NCBI GenBank assembly: GCA_947646095.1
Contig: CANSFI010000010.1
Span: 1 to 53,327 of the forward strand
Direction: 5' to 3'
Length of the DNA: 53,327 nt
From: an uncultured Mycoplasmatota bacterium
GTDB lineage: Bacteria > Bacillota_I > Bacilli_A > RF39 > UBA660
The number at the start of each line of letters is the position of its first letter. Position 1 is the stretch's first letter. Both the position numbers and the translations under genes were made by a program. Of the stretch, positions 7,433 to 16,507 are shown one piece after another. Below the pieces are notes generated by a model. The model searched no databases. It saw only the letters and a list, made by a program, of their open reading frames with translations, and was not told where the DNA came from.

Positions 7433-10400
7433 ATGTCTATATTTAAAAATATAATAACTTTTGATAAAAATAAATATGAATTATCTGGTTTAACAAATGA
7501 ATTAAAAGCCATATATATTAATAACGCATTTGAAAACAATAATAAAAATATATTAGTAGTTACTAATTCATTATATGATGCTAGTAAATTATATCAAATA
7601 CTATCTAATTATAATAAAAATGTCTTATTTTTTCCAATGGATGATTTTCTAACTAGTGAAGCACTTGCTATTAGTCCAGAATTAAAAACAACTAGATTAG
7701 AAACTTTAAATACAGTAATAGAATCAAATAAAAATATTATAATTACTAATTTAATGGGATATTTAAGATTTCTTCCTACTCTTAATACATATAAAAGAAG
7801 CAAATTAATAATTGATAAAAATTCTGACTATAAAGTTAATGAGTTGATAGAAAGACTGTATAAATTAGGGTATCGCAAAGAAACAATTGTTAATAAGACA
7901 GGAGAAATAGCTGTAAGAGGATTTGTTATTGATATATTTCCCATAAGTTCAGATAATCCAATTAGAATTGAATTTTGGGGAGATACTGTAGATTCAATAA
8001 GAATTTTTAATGTAAATAATCAGCTTACTTTAAAAACAATTGATAAAATAGAAATTAATTCAAATACAGAATTTTTAATTAATTATGATATAGATACTTT
8101 TAATTTAAAACAAAGAGATATAATTAAATATGAAAAAGAAACTAGTATAATTGATTATTTAAATAAGCCATTTATTTTTTTTGATGATTACTTAAATTTA
8201 GAAAATAGTTATAAATTATTACTAGAAGAAATTTCAGAATATAGCAATTCTCAAGAAAATTTAAATACAACTTATATGAATGATTTATATAAAATCACTC
8301 CAAATAATACCTATAAATTTTCATCTTTTGATAATGAAATAAGTAATAATTATAATTCAATTGAAATATCAGAATTTTTAGGAAATAATTTAGAGAATGC
8401 TTTAAAACAGTATTTAAATAATTATAATAAAGTAATAATCTGTCTTAGTAATCGTTATAAAGTAAATAAAATATTAGATACCATAGATAATAGTATCTTA
8501 GTTTTTACTAATGAATCAGAATTATTTGATCATAAAGTTAATTTGATTATTAAAAATATAAATAATGGATTTATATATAATAATGTGGTATTTTTAAGTG
8601 AAAAAGATATTTTTAATACTAAAGAAAAAGATACAATTTATAAAACTAATTTTAAATTAGGTACTAAAATAAGAGATATCAATAAACTTCAAAAAGGCGA
8701 TTATATAGTTCATGCTATTCATGGAATAGGTCGCTATGAAGGTATTAGAACATTAACTAAAAATGGTTTAAAAAAAGATTATTTAAGTATTTCTTATAAA
8801 GGTAATGATAAATTATATATACCTGTAGAAAAAATAGAATTAATAAGTAAATATTCAGCTAAAGATGGCATTGTTCCTAAAGTAAATAAATTGGGAGGAA
8901 CTGAATGGGCAAAGACAAAATTAAAAGCTCAAAAAAGAGTTCAAGACATAGCTTTAGAATTATTAAAATTATATGCTCTAAGGGAATCAAGTGTGGGTTA
9001 TGCTTTTCCACAAGATACCAAAGAACAAATTGAATTTGAAAAAGAATTTCAATATACAGAAACAATTGATCAATTAAAAGTTGTTGATGAAATAAAAAAA
9101 GATATGGAAAAATCACAACCTATGGATAGATTATTATGCGGAGATGTTGGTTATGGAAAAACAGAAGTTGCATTTAGAGCTATGTTTAAGGCAATAATGG
9201 GTGGTAAACAAGTCGCACTTCTTTGTCCAACAACAATTCTTTCTAATCAACATTTTCAAAATGCTATACAAAGATTTAAATCATTTCCAATTAATATTGC
9301 ATTATTAAATAGATTTGTTACAACAAAACAAACAAATGAAATAGTAAAAAAATTAAAAGAGGGTAAAATTGATATTTTAATTGGTACACATAGAATATTA
9401 AGCGATGATATATCATTTAAAGATTTAGGATTACTTGTAATTGATGAAGAACAAAGATTTGGAGTTAAACATAAAGAAAAAATAAAAAAATATAAAAACA
9501 ATGTAGATGTTTTAACTTTATCAGCCACACCAATTCCTAGAACCTTACAAATGTCTATGGCAGGTCTTAGAAGTTTGTCATTAATTGAAACGCCACCTGT
9601 TAATAGATATCCTATTCAAACTTATGTCTTAGCTTACAATAATCAAATAATTAAAGATGCTATATATAAAGAATTATCTAGAAATGGTCAAGTATTTATT
9701 TTATATAATAAAATAGAAGATATGGATTCCAAAGCATTAGAAATATCTAAACTTGTTAGAGAAGCTAGAATTGTAACAGCACATGGTCGTATGAATAAAA
9801 CAGAATTAGAAGATATTATGATTAAATTTACTAATAGAGAATTTGATATTTTACTTTGTACAACCATTATAGAAACTGGTATAGATATTCCAAGTGTTAA
9901 TACATTAATTATAATAGATGCCGATCATTTTGGTTTATCACAATTATATCAAATTAGAGGAAGAGTAGGTAGAAGTAATAAAATAGCTTATTGTTATTTA
10001 ATGTATGATAAAAGAAAAATTCTTTCTGAGATAGCTGTTAAAAGATTAAATGCAATCAAAGAATTTACTGAGTTAGGAAGTGGTTTTGCAATTGCCATGC
10101 GCGATTTATCTATTAGAGGAGCAGGAGATATACTAGGTAGCGAACAAGCGGGTTTTATCGATACTGTTGGTATTGAAATGTTTATGGAAATGCTTAATAA
10201 TGAAATAAAATTGTTAAAAGGAGAACCAATAGAAGATAAAAATATTGAAACACAACCTTTATTAGATGTAGAAACTGCAATTGATGATAATTATGTAAAT
10301 GATGAAGAATTAAAAATAGAAATTCATAAAAAAATTAACGAAATTGATTCCTATGAAAAATTACATATAACAAAAGAGGAATTAGAAGATAGGTTTGGAA

Positions 10401-10702
10401 ATATTAGTGAAAATTTACTTGTATATATGTATGAAGAATGGTTTGAAAAAATGGCTAATAAACTTAATATAAAACAGGTAAAACAAACTAAAAACTTTAT
10501 AGAAATTATATTACCTAAAGAAATAACTGAAAAAGTTAATGGAGAATTGTTATTTATTGAAGCTAGTAGAATAACTAGAATGTTTAGGTTTTCTTTAAAA
10601 AACAAAAATCTTATTATTACTTTAGACACTATAAAATTAGAAAAACATTTTATTTATTATTTAATAGAACTTATGGAAATAGTAAATAAGGCACTAAGTT
10701 AA
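7433..10702 (+). CDS. mfd: Transcription-repair coupling factor Mfd
   Basis: Mfd removes RNA polymerase stalled at lesions and recruits UvrA. The 1089-residue product has an N-terminal UvrB-like region, an RNAP-interacting CarD-like domain (LQKGDYIVHAIHGIGRYEG, near 420) and a RecG-like helicase. Walker A GDVGYGKT is at 570-577, DEEQ at 671-674, TLSATPIPRTL follows, and motif VI QIRGRVGRS is present. The C-terminal TRCF domain follows. Size is slightly under the Bacillus protein (1177), mainly from a short N-terminal half. The start ATG follows TAGGTGAT. In B. subtilis spoVT is directly downstream; here a remnant gene and ppaC intervene. Confidence 0.97.
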   Translation: MSIFKNIITFDKNKYELSGLTNELKAIYINNAFENNNKNILVVTNSLYDASKLYQILSNYNKNVLFFPMDDFLTSEALAISPELKTTRLETLNTVIESNKNIIITNLMGYLRFLPTLNTYKRSKLIIDKNSDYKVNELIERLYKLGYRKETIVNKTGEIAVRGFVIDIFPISSDNPIRIEFWGDTVDSIRIFNVNNQLTLKTIDKIEINSNTEFLINYDIDTFNLKQRDIIKYEKETSIIDYLNKPFIFFDDYLNLENSYKLLLEEISEYSNSQENLNTTYMNDLYKITPNNTYKFSSFDNEISNNYNSIEISEFLGNNLENALKQYLNNYNKVIICLSNRYKVNKILDTIDNSILVFTNESELFDHKVNLIIKNINNGFIYNNVVFLSEKDIFNTKEKDTIYKTNFKLGTKIRDINKLQKGDYIVHAIHGIGRYEGIRTLTKNGLKKDYLSISYKGNDKLYIPVEKIELISKYSAKDGIVPKVNKLGGTEWAKTKLKAQKRVQDIALELLKLYALRESSVGYAFPQDTKEQIEFEKEFQYTETIDQLKVVDEIKKDMEKSQPMDRLLCGDVGYGKTEVAFRAMFKAIMGGKQVALLCPTTILSNQHFQNAIQRFKSFPINIALLNRFVTTKQTNEIVKKLKEGKIDILIGTHRILSDDISFKDLGLLVIDEEQRFGVKHKEKIKKYKNNVDVLTLSATPIPRTLQMSMAGLRSLSLIETPPVNRYPIQTYVLAYNNQIIKDAIYKELSRNGQVFILYNKIEDMDSKALEISKLVREARIVTAHGRMNKTELEDIMIKFTNREFDILLCTTIIETGIDIPSVNTLIIIDADHFGLSQLYQIRGRVGRSNKIAYCYLMYDKRKILSEIAVKRLNAIKEFTELGSGFAIAMRDLSIRGAGDILGSEQAGFIDTVGIEMFMEMLNNEIKLLKGEPIEDKNIETQPLLDVETAIDDNYVNDEELKIEIHKKINEIDSYEKLHITKEELEDRFGNISENLLVYMYEEWFEKMANKLNIKQVKQTKNFIEIILPKEITEKVNGELLFIEASRITRMFRFSLKNKNLIITLDTIKLEKHFIYYLIELMEIVNKALS

Positions 10703-10726
10703 GAATGTATAAAGCATTCTTTTTTA
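10701..10726 (+). terminator. Intrinsic terminator after mfd
   Basis: AAGAATG (10701-10707) pairs with CATTCTT (10715-10721) and a run of T follows. It begins at the mfd stop codon and would end the long upstream operon. Confidence 0.75.
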
Positions 10727-10999
10727 TTTTGAAAAAATTAAGAAAAAATGTAATTTGTTAGATTAATAATATTTAAATAAAGTATTGTAAAAAAATTAAA
10801 AAAGTATTCACATATATATCTAAAATTGCAATAAAATATATTTAAAATATCAAAAATATTCATTTTTAATTAAATATATAATATGATATTATTATTTTGG
10901 AAAGAAAGAATAATAATGATTGATTTATTGAAAACAGTATAATAAATACTATGATAAAAAATAATTTTATGAAGTAAAATTGTTAGAAAGGATGATTAT
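10727..10999. other. AT-rich noncoding gap before the PDDEXK remnant
   Basis: This stretch of about 270 bp is almost pure A and T with many homopolymer runs. No open frame continues the following truncated gene upstream. A TATAAT at 10938-10943 could be a -10 box, but no convincing -35 lies 17 bp upstream. The block may be decayed sequence of the missing N-terminal part of the next gene, which is inference only. Confidence 0.5.
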
Positions 11000-11605
11000 A
11001 TGGATAAAAAAAATATAGGTTTAGAAATTAATATTAATAACAGTATTGAACAAATGGAAAAAAATATCTATAATATTTTTGATATTTATTCAGAAGTAGG
11101 AAATGGTGAACTTAAGTATTCACAAGCAATTCAACTTAATATCAATAATTTTTCTTTTAAGGAAGATGATGAAATAGTTGAAGTATATAAGTTTAGAAAT
11201 GAACGAGGAGAAATACTTACTGATAGTATAGTAATTATAGAAATTTATGTACCTAATTTAATAAAGAAATGGCAAATAAAAGGTATCGAAAGTCTAAGTG
11301 ATTCGGAAAAATATTTATTAGCATTAATAATACCAGATGTAGAAATGTCGTTAGAATTAGCTAACAATAATGATGTTGCTTTAGAATATATTAAAGATGC
11401 AGTTGAAGTAAGCCAAAATAATGGTGTATTAGAAGCATATAATGAAGAATTGAGATTAAAAGAAGAAAAATTATATGAAAAAAAAGATTTTGTTATTTCA
11501 ATGTTGAAAAATGGTATTGATATTGACTTAATAGTTAGAATAACTAAACTTGATATTAATGAGATAAATAAAATAAAAGAACAAATGAAAAGTAATTCAG
11601 ATTGA
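11000..11605 (+). pseudogene. N-truncated PDDEXK_2/Rpn-family nuclease remnant
   Basis: The 201-residue product looks like the C-terminal two thirds of Rpn/PDDEXK_2 (recombination-promoting nuclease, often called transposase) proteins. It has the AIQLNINNFSF strand, an alternating charged middle, and the closing helix-turn-helix-like signature (VISMLKNGIDIDLIVRITKL, then DINEINKI). The N-terminal nuclease region with the catalytic Asp and Glu-x-Lys is not present, and no frame upstream supplies it. It has a plausible ribosome-binding site (GAAAGGA), so it may still be translated. Two readings remain: a truncated pseudogene, or a shortened protein kept for another role. The family assignment is by pattern only. 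Confidence 0.55.
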
Positions 11606-11620
11606 TGAATTACTTTTTTT
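11588..11620. terminator. Bidirectional terminator between convergent genes
   Basis: AAAAGTAATTC (11588-11598) pairs perfectly over 11 bp with GAATTACTTTT (11607-11617), leaving an 8-nt loop and T runs on both strands. The stop codon of the plus-strand gene lies in the loop and the ppaC stop lies in the stem, so one hairpin serves both genes. Confidence 0.88.
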
Positions 11621-13232
11621 CTAATATTTCCATAATATTTGGTATAACTTGTTTTTTTCTAGAAATAATTCCTTTTAAATAATATCCTTGTTTTAATCCA
11701 TTTACCTTAAAACAATTGTCTAATATGTCTTCTGAGTTTTTATTGTAATAAATATAAGAGCCATTATTTAAAATGTCAGTTACTAAAAATATTAATATAT
11801 AATAATCATTATTTTTAGCAATTTTTTCAATTAAATTAATATAATCAATACTTGTTTTTTCAAATTCTTCAGTATTAACAGTAGATATTTGACTTACCCC
11901 AATTTTTTTATTACTAATAGTGAAATTTTTAAAATCAGTGTATAAAATTTCTTCATGACTTTTTCCATTTAAAGTAGAACCTGCTTTGAACATTTCCAAT
12001 GCATATTTTTCCATATCAATGTCAGCAATCTTAGCAAGTTCTAAACCTATTTGTTTATCTTTTTCAGTAGTTGTAGGAGAAGCAAACAATAGAGTATCAG
12101 AAATTAATCCAGAAAGCATTAAACCTGCAATATGTTTAGGAATTTCAATATTATTTTCTTTATATAACATATAAACAATAGTATTAGTACTACCAACTGG
12201 CATATTTCTAAAATTAATTGGAATACTGGTTCCAATAGTACCTAATTTATGGTGATCAATTATTTCTAAAATTTCAGCCTCATCTAATCCATCAACACTT
12301 TGTTCATATTCATTATGATCAACTAAGATTACTTGTTTTTTATGTTTATTGGAAACATCAGCAAGTTTAATTAAGCCTAAACAATTATCATTTTTATTAA
12401 TGACAGGAAAGTAACTAAATCTTGTTTTATTAGCGATATCTACAAAATCATTAACATCTTCATTTTCATCAAAACAAATAATTCCATCTTTATTTGCAAT
12501 AGTTTCAACATAATTAGCTAAACCTATCAATCTGGCAACCATAAATGAATGATAATCAGTTTTTATAATATTTACATGATTTTTTTCAGCAATTTTTAAA
12601 TGTTCATCTTTAATTTTGCTACTACCTGTTAAAATAATCAATTTAACCTTGCTATTAACAGCATATTCAATAATACTATGTCTATCTCCTACTATTAATA
12701 TAGTATTATTATCAATTTTAACATTTTCAATAAATGTAGTACTTTTATATGAAGCAATTAAAACATTACCAATTATTTCCTCATTAAATTTTAATAGTTC
12801 TTTTCCAGATAAAGTTTCTAAAATATTATTGTAAGAAGTATTTAAATTATCAATATCTCCCATAATTAGATTTTTTGTAATATCTTTCATAGATGTAGTA
12901 CCTAAGAATTTTTTATTACAATCAATAATTGGAACATTGCTAATTTTATTCTTGTTCATATAATTATAAATTGAGAATAATGACATTTTTTTATCAACAT
13001 AAAAATTTTTTAAATAATCTAAATCTTTAATTTGGAGTTTTACATCATTTAAATAGTTAGGAATATCAACATTAAAATATTTTAATACAAATTTGGTTTC
13101 GTTATTAATTTCTCCTAAAACCATTGGAATTGTATTAAATCCAAGTTTATTTTTTAAATAAGATAAACTAATCGCACTACATACACTATCAGTATCTGGA
13201 TTTTTATGTCCGAATATAAAAATTTTATTCAT
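11610..13232 (-). CDS. ppaC: Manganese-dependent inorganic pyrophosphatase with CBS-DRTGG insert
   Basis: This is a family II (DHH) pyrophosphatase that splits pyrophosphate to drive biosynthesis. The 540-residue protein starts MNKIFIFGHKNPDTDS, with metal ligands His9, Asp13 and Asp15. It has the DHH core motif (EIIDHHKLGT) near residue 330 and a C-terminal DHHA2 domain. Between them is an insert of about 240 residues with two CBS halves flanking a DRTGG domain, the adenine-nucleotide-regulated type known from Clostridium and Moorella. ATG 13232 is preferred over an in-frame GTG at 13250 because AAAAGAG precedes it and the family N-terminus begins there. It is transcribed alone on the minus strand. 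Confidence 0.92.
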   Translation of the reverse strand: MNKIFIFGHKNPDTDSVCSAISLSYLKNKLGFNTIPMVLGEINNETKFVLKYFNVDIPNYLNDVKLQIKDLDYLKNFYVDKKMSLFSIYNYMNKNKISNVPIIDCNKKFLGTTSMKDITKNLIMGDIDNLNTSYNNILETLSGKELLKFNEEIIGNVLIASYKSTTFIENVKIDNNTILIVGDRHSIIEYAVNSKVKLIILTGSSKIKDEHLKIAEKNHVNIIKTDYHSFMVARLIGLANYVETIANKDGIICFDENEDVNDFVDIANKTRFSYFPVINKNDNCLGLIKLADVSNKHKKQVILVDHNEYEQSVDGLDEAEILEIIDHHKLGTIGTSIPINFRNMPVGSTNTIVYMLYKENNIEIPKHIAGLMLSGLISDTLLFASPTTTEKDKQIGLELAKIADIDMEKYALEMFKAGSTLNGKSHEEILYTDFKNFTISNKKIGVSQISTVNTEEFEKTSIDYINLIEKIAKNNDYYILIFLVTDILNNGSYIYYNKNSEDILDNCFKVNGLKQGYYLKGIISRKKQVIPNIMEILEKK

Positions 13233-13260
13233 AAAATCAACTCTTTTCACTAGCTAGAAT

Positions 13261-13269
13261 ATTATACCA
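13261..13269 (-). promoter_or_regulatory. Extended -10 element for ppaC
   Basis: On the minus strand TGGTATAAT is a perfect TGnTATAAT element about 30 bp before the ppaC start. No clear -35 is seen, as is common for extended -10 promoters. Confidence 0.5.
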
Positions 13270-13337
13270 TAATTTACTTATTATAAGTATAAAAAATTAT
13301 AATTAACACAAAATACTATTTAGAAAGAGAGGTAATT

Positions 13338-13871
13338 ATGAAAGCAACAGGTGTAGTTAGGAGAATAGATGAACTTGGACGTATTGTTATACCAAAAGAA
13401 ATAAGAAAAACATTAAGAATTAAAGAAGGAGAAAATTTAGAAATATTTATAGATGATAAAGAAAATATTGTATTAAAAAAATATTCTACAATGAACAAGA
13501 TAGAAGATTTTGCCCAAGAACTTACAGATTCAATTTATGCTTTTTTTAAGCATAATATTATCATAACCGATAATGATACTATTATAGCAGCATCTGGAAA
13601 ATATAAGAAAAAGTATCTTAATAAATCAATTAGTTCATATTTAGAATCTGCTTTATTAAATAGAGAAAAAAGTATAGAAAAATATAATAAAAAAATTAAT
13701 ATAATTGAAGAAGAAGTTTTAGAAGGAACATATGCTATATCAACTATTATATCAAATGGTGATGTAGTAGGACTTGTTATTATTTTTGATAATGAAGCAG
13801 TAATAGATGATCAAGAATTTCAAATATGTCAAATAATTTCTAATTTTTTAGGTAAGCATCTTGAAGATTGA
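13338..13871 (+). CDS. spoVT: Stage V sporulation transcription factor SpoVT
   Basis: SpoVT is an AbrB-family regulator that adjusts sigma-G-dependent genes in the forespore. The 177-residue protein has the swapped-hairpin DNA-binding domain at 1-50 (MKATGVVRRIDELGRIVIPK, then EIRKTLRIKEGE) and a C-terminal GAF-like domain. Its length is within one residue of the Bacillus protein, and the presence of a GAF domain separates it from short AbrB. GAGAGGTAATT precedes the start. The end of the gene carries the -35 box of the next transcription unit. In B. subtilis it follows mfd; here two genes separate them. Confidence 0.92.
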   Translation: MKATGVVRRIDELGRIVIPKEIRKTLRIKEGENLEIFIDDKENIVLKKYSTMNKIEDFAQELTDSIYAFFKHNIIITDNDTIIAASGKYKKKYLNKSISSYLESALLNREKSIEKYNKKINIIEEEVLEGTYAISTIISNGDVVGLVIIFDNEAVIDDQEFQICQIISNFLGKHLED

Positions 13872-13889
13872 TTAAGTGTGTGCTATAAT
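13861..13889 (+). promoter_or_regulatory. Promoter of the T-box/dut/metG operon
   Basis: TTGAAG (13861-13866) and TATAAT (13884-13889) are 17 bp apart, and TGC before the -10 makes it an extended -10 element. The -35 lies inside the 3' end of spoVT. Transcription would start near 13896, at the beginning of the T-box leader. Confidence 0.8.
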
Positions 13890-13895
13890 ATCGAC

Positions 13896-14120
13896 AAATG
13901 AAAATGTTTTGAGGGAAAGAAGAATAAGATAGTTTCAAAGAGAATTTAGATAGGTGGGAGCTAGATAAATGATGCTTATTTCGAATGATTCCTGAACTTT
14001 TTAGTCGATATGTAGGCTAAAACGTATATATGCGTTAAATATTTAAGGTAAACTCAAAAGTTTATAAATTAAGGTGGTACCACGTAAATCACGTCCTTAT
14101 AATTAAGGATGATTTTTTTT
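13896..14120 (+). promoter_or_regulatory. T-box riboswitch, methionine type
   Basis: The leader has the AGAGAA element (13939-13944), GGTGGGAG (13953-13960) and the hallmark AAGGTGGTACCACG (14071-14084), which pairs with the uncharged tRNA acceptor end. An intrinsic terminator, TCCTTA (14094-14099) with TAAGGA (14104-14109) plus eight T, overlaps the following ribosome-binding site. A likely specifier codon is ATG at 13985-13987 within GAATGATT, agreeing with metG downstream. Uncharged tRNA-Met should favour the antiterminator and switch on dut and metG. The specifier assignment is inferred from position and gene content; the T-box itself is certain. Confidence 0.93.
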
Positions 14121-14130
14121 GGAGGAAATT

Positions 14131-14604
14131 ATGAGAAAATTTGAAAAAATTAGTTTTGAACAATTTAAAAAAGATATAATTGATGATATAAAATTATATA
14201 ATGATTTAGAATTACCTAAAAGAAGTACTAAAAAAAGTGCTGGATATGATTTTAGAAGTATATTAAATATAACTTTAGCACCAAATGAAATTGTAAAAAT
14301 CCCAACCGGAATTAAAGTATGTATGAATGATAATGAGGTATTAATGCTTTATATTCGTAGTAGTATGGGATTTAATAATAATATACGGATGTGCAATCAA
14401 ACAGGAATAATAGATGCAGACTATTATGGAAGCAAAAGTAATGAAGGTCACATTTTTATTAAAATTCAAAATGAAGGAAATAAAGAATTTAAAATTAATA
14501 TTGGTGATAAAATATGCCAAGGAGTATTTATAAATTTTTTAACAATTGATAATGAAGAAGAAATAACAAATGAAAGGTTTAGTGGAATAGGTTCTACTAA
14601 TTAG
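14131..14604 (+). CDS. dut: dUTPase (deoxyuridine triphosphatase)
   Basis: This enzyme hydrolyses dUTP to dUMP and keeps uracil out of DNA. The 157-residue product has all five trimeric dUTPase motifs: AGYDFRS, RSSMG, GIIDADYYG with the catalytic Asp, GDKICQGVF, and RFSGIGSTN at the C-terminus. The N-terminus carries about 35 extra residues (EKISFEQFKKDI...), slightly longer than E. coli Dut. ATG 14131 follows GGAGG; an in-frame TTG at 14119 lies in the terminator T run. It is the first gene after a methionine T-box and sits 8 bp before metG, so a nucleotide-hygiene enzyme seems to be co-controlled with a tRNA synthetase. Confidence 0.93.
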   Translation: MRKFEKISFEQFKKDIIDDIKLYNDLELPKRSTKKSAGYDFRSILNITLAPNEIVKIPTGIKVCMNDNEVLMLYIRSSMGFNNNIRMCNQTGIIDADYYGSKSNEGHIFIKIQNEGNKEFKINIGDKICQGVFINFLTIDNEEEITNERFSGIGSTN

Positions 14605-14612
14605 GTGATAAT

Positions 14613-16139
14613 ATGGAAAAGTTTTATATTTCAACAGCAATAGCTTATGCTTCAAGTAAGCCACATATAGGCAATACTTATGAAATAGTATTAGCTGATG
14701 CTATAGCACGTTTTAAAAGATATCAAGGATATGATGTTTATTTTCAAACTGGTACAGATGAACATGGTCAAAAGATAGAAGAAAAAGCAAAAAATAATAA
14801 TGTTAATCCGCAAGAATATGTAGATAATATAGCACAGGAAGTTAAAAATATTTGGGATACTATGAATACTAGTTATGATAAATTTGTAAGAACAACAGAT
14901 TCAAAACATAAAGAAATTGTATCTAAAATATTTAAAAAATTGTATGATCAAGGAGATATTTATAAAGGAAAATATGAAGGTTGGTATTGTACACCTTGTG
15001 AATCTTTTTTTACAGAAAATCAATTAATAGATGGTAAATGCCCAGATTGTGGTAGAGAAGTTAGCAAGGAAGAGGAAGAAGCATATTTTCTAAAATTGGA
15101 GAAATATTCTAAAAAATTAGAACAGTATATTGAAGAACATCCTAATTTTATTGAACCCAAACTTAGAAAAAATGAAATAGTAAATAATTTTATTAAGCCT
15201 GGACTACAAGATTTATGTGTTTCTCGTACTTCCTTTAAATGGGGAGTACCAGTAAATTTTGATGATAAGCATGTAGTATATGTATGGATAGATGCTTTAA
15301 GCAATTATATTACTTTTTTAGGATATGATTTAGAAAATAGTAGTAAAGAATTTAAAAAATATTGGCCTGCTGATGTCCATTTAATTGGTAAAGATATTTT
15401 AAGATTTCACACTATATATTGGCCTATTATGTTGATGGCTTTAAATTTACCACTTCCTAAAAAAATATTTGGTCATCCTTGGTTACTTTCAGGTGATGAT
15501 AAAATGAGTAAATCTAAAGGAAATATTGTATATGCTGATGAATTAGTTAATCTATTTGGTGTAGATGCAGTTAGATATTATTTATTACATGAAATACCTT
15601 TTTCTCAAGATGGAACTTTCACTTATGAACTTTTAATTGAAAGAATTAATTCTGATTTGGCCAATGTTTTGGGTAATTTAGTAAATAGAACAATAGCAAT
15701 GGCTAATAAATATTTTGATGGGCATGTTTCAAATAAGGCTCAAGTTCAAGAAATAGATAATGATTTATTTAATACTATAAATAATGCTTATATTAAAACA
15801 TCAGAAAAAATGAATGACCTTCGAGTAGCTGATGCAATTGATGAAGTATTTGAAATATTTAAACGAGCTAACAAATATATTGATGAAACTACACCTTGGA
15901 TATTAGCGAAAGATCCAAACTCTAAAGAAAGATTAGAAACAGTAATTTATAATTTATTAGAAACAATTAGAAAAGGCAGCATTCTACTAGAACCATTTTT
16001 ACCAGATACATCAAAAGAAATATTAAGACAATTAAACACAAATAAAAATGAAAAAGTTTTAGAATATAATGTAATTGAACCTAAACCTATATTTATTCGT
16101 ATTGATAAAGAAGCAAAATTAAAAGAAATATTTAGCTAA
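14613..16139 (+). CDS. metG: Methionyl-tRNA synthetase
   Basis: MetG charges tRNA-Met. The 508-residue class I enzyme shows HIGN at 18-21, KMSKSKG at 297-303, and a zinc knuckle with four Cys (CTPCESFF and CPDCGRE, near 129-150). The anticodon-binding helices occupy the last 150 residues. It stops without the C-terminal EMAP-like tRNA-binding domain found in the longer Bacillus enzyme, so it is the short form. TAGGTGAT precedes the start. Control is by the T-box at 13896, two genes upstream. metG before tatD and the YabE-like gene matches the B. subtilis metS-yabD-yabE order. Confidence 0.96.
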   Translation: MEKFYISTAIAYASSKPHIGNTYEIVLADAIARFKRYQGYDVYFQTGTDEHGQKIEEKAKNNNVNPQEYVDNIAQEVKNIWDTMNTSYDKFVRTTDSKHKEIVSKIFKKLYDQGDIYKGKYEGWYCTPCESFFTENQLIDGKCPDCGREVSKEEEEAYFLKLEKYSKKLEQYIEEHPNFIEPKLRKNEIVNNFIKPGLQDLCVSRTSFKWGVPVNFDDKHVVYVWIDALSNYITFLGYDLENSSKEFKKYWPADVHLIGKDILRFHTIYWPIMLMALNLPLPKKIFGHPWLLSGDDKMSKSKGNIVYADELVNLFGVDAVRYYLLHEIPFSQDGTFTYELLIERINSDLANVLGNLVNRTIAMANKYFDGHVSNKAQVQEIDNDLFNTINNAYIKTSEKMNDLRVADAIDEVFEIFKRANKYIDETTPWILAKDPNSKERLETVIYNLLETIRKGSILLEPFLPDTSKEILRQLNTNKNEKVLEYNVIEPKPIFIRIDKEAKLKEIFS

Positions 16140-16185
16140 TTGTGTAAAATGTTGTAAATTGTCGCATAAAAACAAATAAAAACCT

Positions 16186-16214
16186 TTGAAATCCTTAACT
16201 TAAAATGGTATATT
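16186..16214 (+). promoter_or_regulatory. Promoter of the 57-residue membrane protein gene
   Basis: TTGAAA (16186-16191), 17-bp spacer, TATATT (16209-16214), with TGG before the -10 as an extended element. This is one of the best promoters in the window and it drives only a tiny gene. Confidence 0.75.
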
Positions 16215-16245
16215 TATACTGTTGATAAAATAGTAAGGAGAAATT

Positions 16246-16419
16246 ATGAAAACTAATAATAACAAGAATCATACAGTAATAGGAATTTTTATAGCTTTGT
16301 TTGTTGTTATTTGTTGTAGTGTTTTATATAAAAGAAATTATGTTGACATAGCATATTTACTAGTAGTATTGGTATATTTTACTAGATATATCTATATAAA
16401 AAGAAAATCCATAAGTTAA
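16246..16419 (+). CDS. Small two-pass membrane protein, 57 residues
   Basis: This gene has a strong ribosome-binding site (AAGGAG), an ATG start, its own promoter at 16186 and a hairpin over its stop codon, so it is very likely real. The product has a polar N-terminus (MKTNNNKNH), a first hydrophobic segment (about 11-28, with two adjacent Cys), a short loop with KRN, a second hydrophobic segment (about 34-49) and a basic end (IKRKSIS). I do not recognise the family. It lies between metG and tatD, where B. subtilis has no gene. A toxin-like, stress or membrane-adaptor role is possible, but nothing in the sequence decides it. Confidence 0.7.
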   Translation: MKTNNNKNHTVIGIFIALFVVICCSVLYKRNYVDIAYLLVVLVYFTRYIYIKRKSIS

Positions 16420-16436
16420 TTATGGATTTATTATAT
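16405..16436 (+). terminator. Hairpin terminator over the small-gene stop codon
   Basis: AAATCCATAA (16405-16414) pairs over 10 bp with TTATGGATTT (16420-16429); the loop holds the stop codon. The T tract after it is interrupted by A, so termination may be partial. Confidence 0.6.
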
Positions 16437-16507
16437 TATCTAAATTTTATTGGATTCCTTCTAAAACTTTACTACTTTGTGATAAAATACTATAAAGGTG
16501 ATTAATT

